Origin: Serpula lacrymans var. lacrymans S7.9
Lineage: Eukaryota; Basidiomycota; Agaricomycetes; Boletales; Serpulaceae
Direction of reading: 5' to 3'
Assembly: GCF_000218685.1 (NCBI RefSeq)
Contig: NW_006763296.1
Span: forward strand, 1,632,907-1,696,906
DNA length: 64,000 nt
In this document: piece by piece, positions 58,673 to 64,000 of the stretch
Numbering within the stretch: the first letter of the stretch is position 1
How the letters are laid out: every line of letters begins with the position of its first letter
The notes under the pieces: model-generated
Told to the model about the DNA's origin: nothing
Database searches by the model: none
What the model saw: only the letters and a program-made list of their open reading frames with translations
Position numbers and translations under genes: made by a program

Positions 58673-59799
58673 ATGTCTTCAACTGAATCAGCTCCTACGA
58701 AATTCATCCTTCCCGATCTTGTCACCGATTGCACATTCCCTCTTCGCTTGAACTCAGACTGCTACGATGTTGCTCGCGCTTCCGAGAAATGGCTTTTGTC
58801 GGGTGCTCGTCTTGTCGAGCCCAGGAGCTCCAAGTTTATGGGTTTGAAAGCCGGCGAGCTTACTGCAGCATGTTACCCGGACGCAGATGCTTCCCACCTT
58901 CGTGTCTGTTCTGATTTCATGAACTGGCTATTCAACATGGATGATTGGTTGGACGAATTCGATGTAGAGGGAACTTGGGGTATGCGGGAATGCTGCATTG
59001 GTGCTTTCCGCGATCCTCTTCAGTTTGAAACCGAAAAGCTCGGTGGTAAAATGACAAAATGGTACGTTATCTTTCGTCATAAGTCCATTACTCGACTAAT
59101 GTGACCGCTGTATCATAGCTTCTTTAGCCGCTTTGTAAAGACCGGTGGTCCTGGTTGCACGGAACGCTTCATCCACACCATGGATCTGTTCTTCAAAGCC
59201 GTCGTTTTACAAGCCAACGACCGTGCCAATGGTCTCGTCCCGGATCTTGAATCTTATATCACTGTTCGTCGCGACACGAGTGGCTGCAAACCGTGTTTCG
59301 CCCTTATTGAGTACGCCGCCCGCATCGACCTTCCAGACGAGGTTATGCAGCACCCTGTCATCCAATCTATGGAAGAAGCCACTAACGACCTCGTAACATG
59401 GTCGAATGTAAGCATTGATTTTTTCCAGCCGTTCATACATTTATTAAACATAATCTATTGCAGGATATATTCTCTTATAATGTAGAACAGTCCCGTCACG
59501 ATACGCATAACATGATTGTGGTCCTCATGCGCGAGCGTGGGCTTGACCTACAGGGGGCAGTTGATGTCGTTGGCAACTTCTGCAAAGGCAGTATTGACCG
59601 CTTCCAGACCGAACGTGATAACCTTCCGTCATGGGGAGAAGAAATTGATCGCGATGTGGCGATCTATATCGATGGACTCCAAAACTGGATCGTCGGCTCT
59701 CTCCACTGGAGCTTCGACTCTGAACGGTACTTCGGAAAGGAGGGTCTCGATGTCAAGCAGCAACGTATTATCAACCTTTTGCCAAAACGCCCTTTGTGA
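58673..59799 (+). CDS. Sesquiterpene synthase (class I terpene cyclase)
   Basis: Three exons (58673-59061, 59119-59407, 59464-59799) give 337 residues, typical of basidiomycete sesquiterpene synthases that cyclise farnesyl diphosphate in the cytosol. The aspartate-rich metal motif is NMDDWLDEFD (about residue 90). The effector region reads LESYITVRRDTSG. The NSE triad is NDIFSYNVE across the exon 2/3 join, and the RY pair near the end is SERYFG. All catalytic motifs are intact, so an active enzyme is expected. The product cannot be read from the sequence. Two P450 genes lie about 13 kb to the left with Arv1, Get4 and HSBP1 between, so clustering is loose at best. Confidence 0.94.
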
Positions 59800-60347
59800 T
59801 CGGATTGCTCTCACCCTGTAGCGTTTACCTTATCTGTGAGTATAATCCAGCATCTATGATTTCCTTCTCTAATCGGCTTATTTACAGGTATAGCCGTCTA
59901 CTACTAGACTCTTCGCGATAGCGATTATTTCTATCATATTACCCGGATAATCACACAGTTCTATGATATGGGTCCATGCGCAATATATGCCTATGCACCT
60001 CAACACACCTACCAAAACGGGCTGGCGCAATGGCCACCCTCTTTACTACCTCCTGTAGCTTTGACTTTTATTCTGTATGACGTCCATGTTTCGAAGTCTC
60101 CGACTGTATCATACCTCCGGCTCATCTAACTACGCTTTATTTTAGATTTTAGTTTTCTTGGATAGTTAGCAGTGTTATCTGTTGTTTTAATTTTTGAATA
60201 CAAGTGATTGATTGATTTTATTTGCACCGTCATATTTTAAAGTTGATGGGGTAAAGTACAAACATAATTCTCTGCCATTTTATCCTTATTCATACATCTG
60301 TCAATGACTACTTTGCTCAGAAGTTTATCCAAGTATCCGTACAAGCT
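59800..60347. other. Spacer between convergent terpene synthase and Nas6 genes
   Basis: Two gene ends; AT-rich near 60150-60260. No other feature recognised. Confidence 0.5.
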
Positions 60348-61533
60348 TCATGGTTTCCCACATCGCTCAATCACATATTCCTTTGCTCGCTTCTGTTCCG
60401 TACCTCCAACACCATCGAGGGCTTCCGGTGTCTGTTGGTCAAGGTTTTCCTGTATGCGGAACAAATTCAGTAGTTTATAGCGCGAGCCGTCTATTTGACT
60501 ACATACGCGACCTCTGTCTGCACCAGCTTCAATCAGGAGGACAGCTGCTTGTGCATGAGCCGAGTCCATGGCAAGATGTAAAGGTGTATTTCCTTTCGCG
60601 GTAAACGCGTCAGTGGTACAGCTACCCAGGTGAAAAATCAACATTTACCCATGCGATCAGCATTATTCAACCGAGTCTTTGGTGAGCCTTGGGGGGGCTT
60701 GAGAAGGAGAGCGACAAATCCGGTGGATCCTGTAGTAGCAGCTCGATGGCTAGAGATTTTTGATTAGCAAGCATATGTGCTGTGTTCACCGTCTACTCAC
60801 AGTGGGACTTGATTCGCCTTATCCTTAGCATTTATCTACACAGAGCCTTAGGTGTGTAGCTGGTGATTTCTGTAATACGCTTACATCGGCGCCTCTGGAG
60901 ATCAGAAATTTACCAATCTATCAACAAGGTCAGTGTTCGAGAGCAAGTGAAACGGTATTGGCATACATCGACGCGAGATTTTGATGCAGCATAATGCCTT
61001 GACAGGGAGATTAATGGAGTACCCATCGGATGAATAGATACCATACAGTGGGGTGATACCCTTGTCATTCTTCCTGTTTACGTCAGCCCCTGCTCCAATC
61101 AGTTCTCGAACGACATCTTCATGACCTGCGCTGACTGAAATAACATGTTATAAATATTGAGCCATGTCCTGCACGTATGGCATACCAGCGATATGAAGTG
61201 GTGTCCAGCCACTACCATCTACTTTGTCTACTTCGGCTCCTTGGTCAACCAGGTATCGAGCTATGTCGATTGATCCCGAAGAGGCTGCCCAGTGAAGAGG
61301 GGTTCTTTCATCCTTGGGTAAATAGTGACCTTCGATCATTGGTCTATGACTGGAGAATATATCATACCACATCCGCTTCGTTGACTAGTTTGGGGTTCTC
61401 TGATATCAATGTACGAACTAGCGAAAGCTGATCTGGTTATCCAAGCGCAAAGTGGTCAATATACGATCTCTGGTAAACTCAAGACATGCCGTCACTTACT
61501 ATTCTGTGCAGCGGAATGGACGGATAACACCAT
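60348..61533 (-). CDS. NAS6: Proteasome assembly chaperone Nas6/gankyrin (ankyrin repeats)
   Basis: A small protein interrupted by many short introns, from MVLSVHSAAQN (61533) to GCGKP-type end 'VIERCGKP' (60348). Six or seven ankyrin repeats are readable: RTPLHWAASSGSIDIARYLV, GWTPLHIAVSAGHEDVVREL, GADVNRKNDKGITPLHYAAS, IGKFLISRGADINAKDKANQ and GNTPLHLAMDSAHAQAAVLL. The C-terminal KRAKEYVIERCG is typical for Nas6/PSMD10, which binds the Rpt3 C-terminal domain during 19S base assembly. Splice sites fit at each join checked. Other small ankyrin proteins exist, but the C-terminal signature favours Nas6. Confidence 0.82.
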
Positions 61534-62418
61534 CTTCAGTCTGTGTAATTAAAAGATAAAAAAGTACAAAGCAGTTAGTAGGTAGTTGGACAACTTGTAG
61601 TAAGTCAGTTCAGGGTGTTTAACATACCGGTGACGCGTATCGTGATCTAGACCCTAACCTCGGAAGCTTCGGCTATAGCCGCCCAGCCAGCCGAAAGCCG
61701 CAAAATTTAGGCTGATAGATAATGACTCTAGCAGAATATATTTTGCTGTATTTAGCTATATGCTAGGATGACCGGTTTTATCGGTGGACACCAAGGCAAT
61801 GTAAACTATATAGAACAATTATATCATATTTTTTCTTTCTTTTTCTTTCTATTATTTGAGAATCTTTCTGTCTGAATTATAATGATTGAAACCAAACACC
61901 ACTGATTTATTGAACAAGCATTGAAAACGACTTAAAATGACATACAATGAAAAACATTGATTTATCATACAGGCAGCAAAAATGAAACAAAATGAAATAA
62001 AGTGAAACACACCGATTCATGAAAAGGGCACATAAAATGAAAGAAACCAATATCATCAGGAAAAATTACTCACACAGTAGCGCCATGTGTGGTCTGTAAA
62101 CTACATGGTGAGGTGGCAAGTTCCCAAAGCGGAACATAGTGCCATCAAGTAACAACCGAGTGTCTATACCACTACAGACACTATAGTATCCCTTATAGTT
62201 GCCCTAGTGTTACATAGCATACATGTACTACATTCTACACTCCTCTAAAACATAACATTATTTCTATGATATACCTCGATCCGAAGCATTGCATTTGCGC
62301 AGGCGAGTCAATCACAGCACCTGTGGCAATGGCGATATGGGATCTGGCTCATGCAGATGCGTGAGCCACTCCACGTAGACCAGGACATGATTACCTACAC
62401 CAAATTGCTGGGGAAATT
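61534..62418. other. Nas6 upstream region and AT-rich DNA, no gene
   Basis: The start of Nas6 faces right. From about 61800 to 62060 the DNA has repeated 'aaaatgaaa' words (low complexity). Near 62085 'cacacagtagcgccatgtg' and the following lines look like transposon-flank DNA, but I could not define a boundary. Confidence 0.45.
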
Positions 62419-62465
62419 GAAAGACTGCTCTGGCCTGCGCAACAAGCAGGCCTGAACAGTCTTTC
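62419..62465. repeat. Strong hairpin at the 3' end of the transposon frame
   Basis: The left arm 'gaaagactgctctggcctgc' (62419-62438) and right arm 'gcaggcctgaacagtctttc' (62446-62465) are inverted repeats with 18 of 20 matches and a 7-base loop. The right arm overlaps the last codon of the transposon reading frame. It may be a subterminal structure or a processing signal of the element. Confidence 0.8.
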
Positions 62466-63754
62466 AGTCAGCGCCAGCAGCTGTTACAGTGGTGACAAAT
62501 GAATTACCAGCAAGACCCAATCCTCCTTCAAATTCCTCCTGGTTCTCAATCACCAAAGCCATGTCAAAATGGGCGGGTGAGGCCCCCTTCCTGCTTGTTT
62601 GTGAGGCTATTGACTTGGGGCTGCAACACAGCTGCAAACATTGGCCCATTTTGGAAGTGTGCAAGTTTGGCGGCACCACAAACACTACTTGTTTGTAGAC
62701 ATCAAAGCAGTCTATGGTGAAGGGGGTGAGTTGACAAGTGGGAAAGGTTGTCCGTAGATAGCTTGTGAAAGCTGGGAGGAATTTTTTGGCCCTATGTAGG
62801 GTCTCCAGATTGATCACGCTTGTTCCAGGCAATGGGCAACATTTAGCTATTACTCTACTGGTATGGTTTAGAGATCTGTAGGCCTCATCACTCACCCGTC
62901 CCACAGGTGTGCGGTTCAAATCCAATTCCTCTACTTCTGAATTTATTATATCAGACTCTACCCCCACTGTCTTGAGACCTTCAGAGCCGGGGAGTGCAGA
63001 CTTTGCAATTTTCCACAGGAGAAAAGAGCCTTGCAAGTTGATTGCATCTTGACATTGCAACCAGATGGGCATTTGTTCCCCGTAGTCACATCTGTTGCTC
63101 CATCAATAGGCCTCCTTGGCATAGTCAATATGCAGGCACTTGGGTAGCTCTGTGTTGAGCCCATCGGCTGCACCAAACAGTTCAATCAACTTGACATAAT
63201 GGAGCAATGCATGTAATTTGGGTATGTTGAAGTCGGACTATATTTTGAGATCCTTGAACACATCCTTGTTTGTGTGGAACACCTTGAGGCATTTATTCAA
63301 TTTGGTAAGTGTCTTTGTCGTGCAAATTCAGAACTGAGCATAGTAAATGAAGTCCAATAATGAGGCAGCCACAGCCAGCACTTGAGCATTGACACCCCCT
63401 GCCAGTAAGCCCACAAAAACCCTCTCCGTCTCTTTGTGTTTACTTCCTGTCCATTAACTGATCTGCAAGATCCCTTTATTGACATGTTGTAACCCTGGAT
63501 AGCTGGCCATCACTTTGAATCGCAAATCCATCTCTTCCTTGCCCATCACACTCAAACACCATTAGACTAGGTGATCTTTGAACACCCCCTTATGTAACTG
63601 ATGAAGAATATCAGGGGTGAATCTCTTGAATATATTGGTATAGGGAAGTTTGCTCCAGAATGGCTTGAATACACCATGAAGACCTTCACTTTCATTCCTT
63701 GGGTCTGTGTCCTTGCTTTTGTAGTTGGAGAGCCTGATAAGTCCTCCTGGGTCC
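62464..63754 (-). pseudogene. Plavaka-type DNA transposon protein, C-terminal part with stops
   Basis: Reading the minus strand gives the conserved C-terminal part of Plavaka-type transposon proteins (family from memory, common in Agaricomycetes). Blocks in order are [20 protein letters not shown] (about 63620), KHKETERVFVGLLAGGVNAQ, LAVAASLLDFIYYAQF, FNIPKLHALLHYVKLIELFG (about 63215), ADGLNTELPKCLHIDYAKEA and EQMPIWLQCQDAINLQGSFL (about 63070), ending in a typical ASPAHFDMALV segment and stop at 62464. At least five in-frame stops break it (for example after KDHLV, after KGILQIS, after YYAQF, after LKI and after AKEAY). It is therefore a dead element. The last 202 codons before the end remain open. 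Confidence 0.82.
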
Positions 63755-64000
63755 TGTTACGATCTCTATTGGACATTTAAGGACTACTTATTTCTTTTTA
63801 CTCATCGGTTATACCATCGGACCGATGACTCATTTCCTTCACGTACACTTCCGTTCCTCTCGCATTCACAGTACCTATTATAGTACTTAGTCCTCAACAG
63901 ACGGACCTGCCCTAGATAGGACCTAACTCCTATCACCGATTCCTTTCCATTATAAATACCATGTAACAGCAGTAGTATTCTCTAATACGATTCTACGCAG
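63755..64000. mobile_element. Possible LTR of a Gypsy-type retrotransposon, cut by the window end
   Basis: Homology to the Plavaka protein stops near 63755, where the sequence changes to 'tgttacgatctc...'. Starting with TG fits an LTR. It contains a promoter-like 'tataaata' at about 63952-63959, as an LTR would. The right end and target-site duplication are outside the window, so element type and boundaries are inference. Confidence 0.4.

Noticed and set aside
62180..62270. Possible LTR end ('tgttacatagcatacatgtactacattctacac')
   Set aside because: Looks LTR-like, but no partner, promoter or boundary could be found.
1..64000. CRISPR arrays, rRNA genes, bacterial operons
   Set aside because: No regularly spaced repeats, no rRNA-like blocks, and the gene structure is plainly eukaryotic.

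Overview
The window looks like nuclear DNA of a basidiomycete fungus, most likely an agaricomycete. Genes are compact and dense, and almost every coding region is cut by introns of about 45-70 bases with GT...AG ends. Both tRNA genes have a short intron just after the anticodon. The best matches recalled from memory are fungal proteins. Lineage markers are a DUF6698-type gene, a Plavaka-type transposon remnant and a basidiomycete-type sesquiterpene synthase. I cannot resolve the genus.

Left part (1-5300) is a degenerate zone. It holds a broken partial copy of an amino-acid transporter gene that lies intact about 8.6 kb to the right, a DUF6698-type gene with two in-frame stops, and AT-rich DNA with worn repeats. 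From 5315 to 32230 there is mostly housekeeping content: a zinc-less MDR alcohol dehydrogenase, a vacuolar AVT-type transporter, tRNA-Arg(CCG), the mRNA-export factor Rae1/Gle2, a quinone-oxidoreductase-like MDR enzyme, C5-sterol desaturase (Erg3), tRNA-Ala(TGC), eIF3e, a secreted or anchored aspartic protease, peroxin Pex14, a Gap1-type RasGAP, a 3 kb stretch with no supportable gene, and the Bro1-domain pH regulator PalA/Rim20. From 32682 to 40432 come a small DM9/DUF3421 protein, a Wss1-type DNA-protein crosslink protease, an MPDU1 homologue, an unrecognised, possibly mitochondrial protein and an acetate kinase.

From 41100 to 52400 is an accessory block: two head-to-head cytochrome P450 genes with the same exon plan and two tandem secreted type-B carboxylesterases with duplicated upstream regions. 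Housekeeping genes return with Arv1, Get4 and an HSBP1-like protein. A sesquiterpene synthase lies at 58673-59799, followed by the proteasome chaperone Nas6/gankyrin. The right edge is a Plavaka-type transposon corpse that may be interrupted by an LTR.

I spliced most genes by hand; where all exon lengths are listed, they sum to a multiple of three. I did not find a convincing new multi-gene system. The most interesting objects are the mirror-image P450 pair beside duplicated esterases and near a terpene synthase, a 15-base exon that splits the catalytic motif of the Wss1 protease, two GC-AG introns, and an unusual second active-site motif in the aspartic protease.
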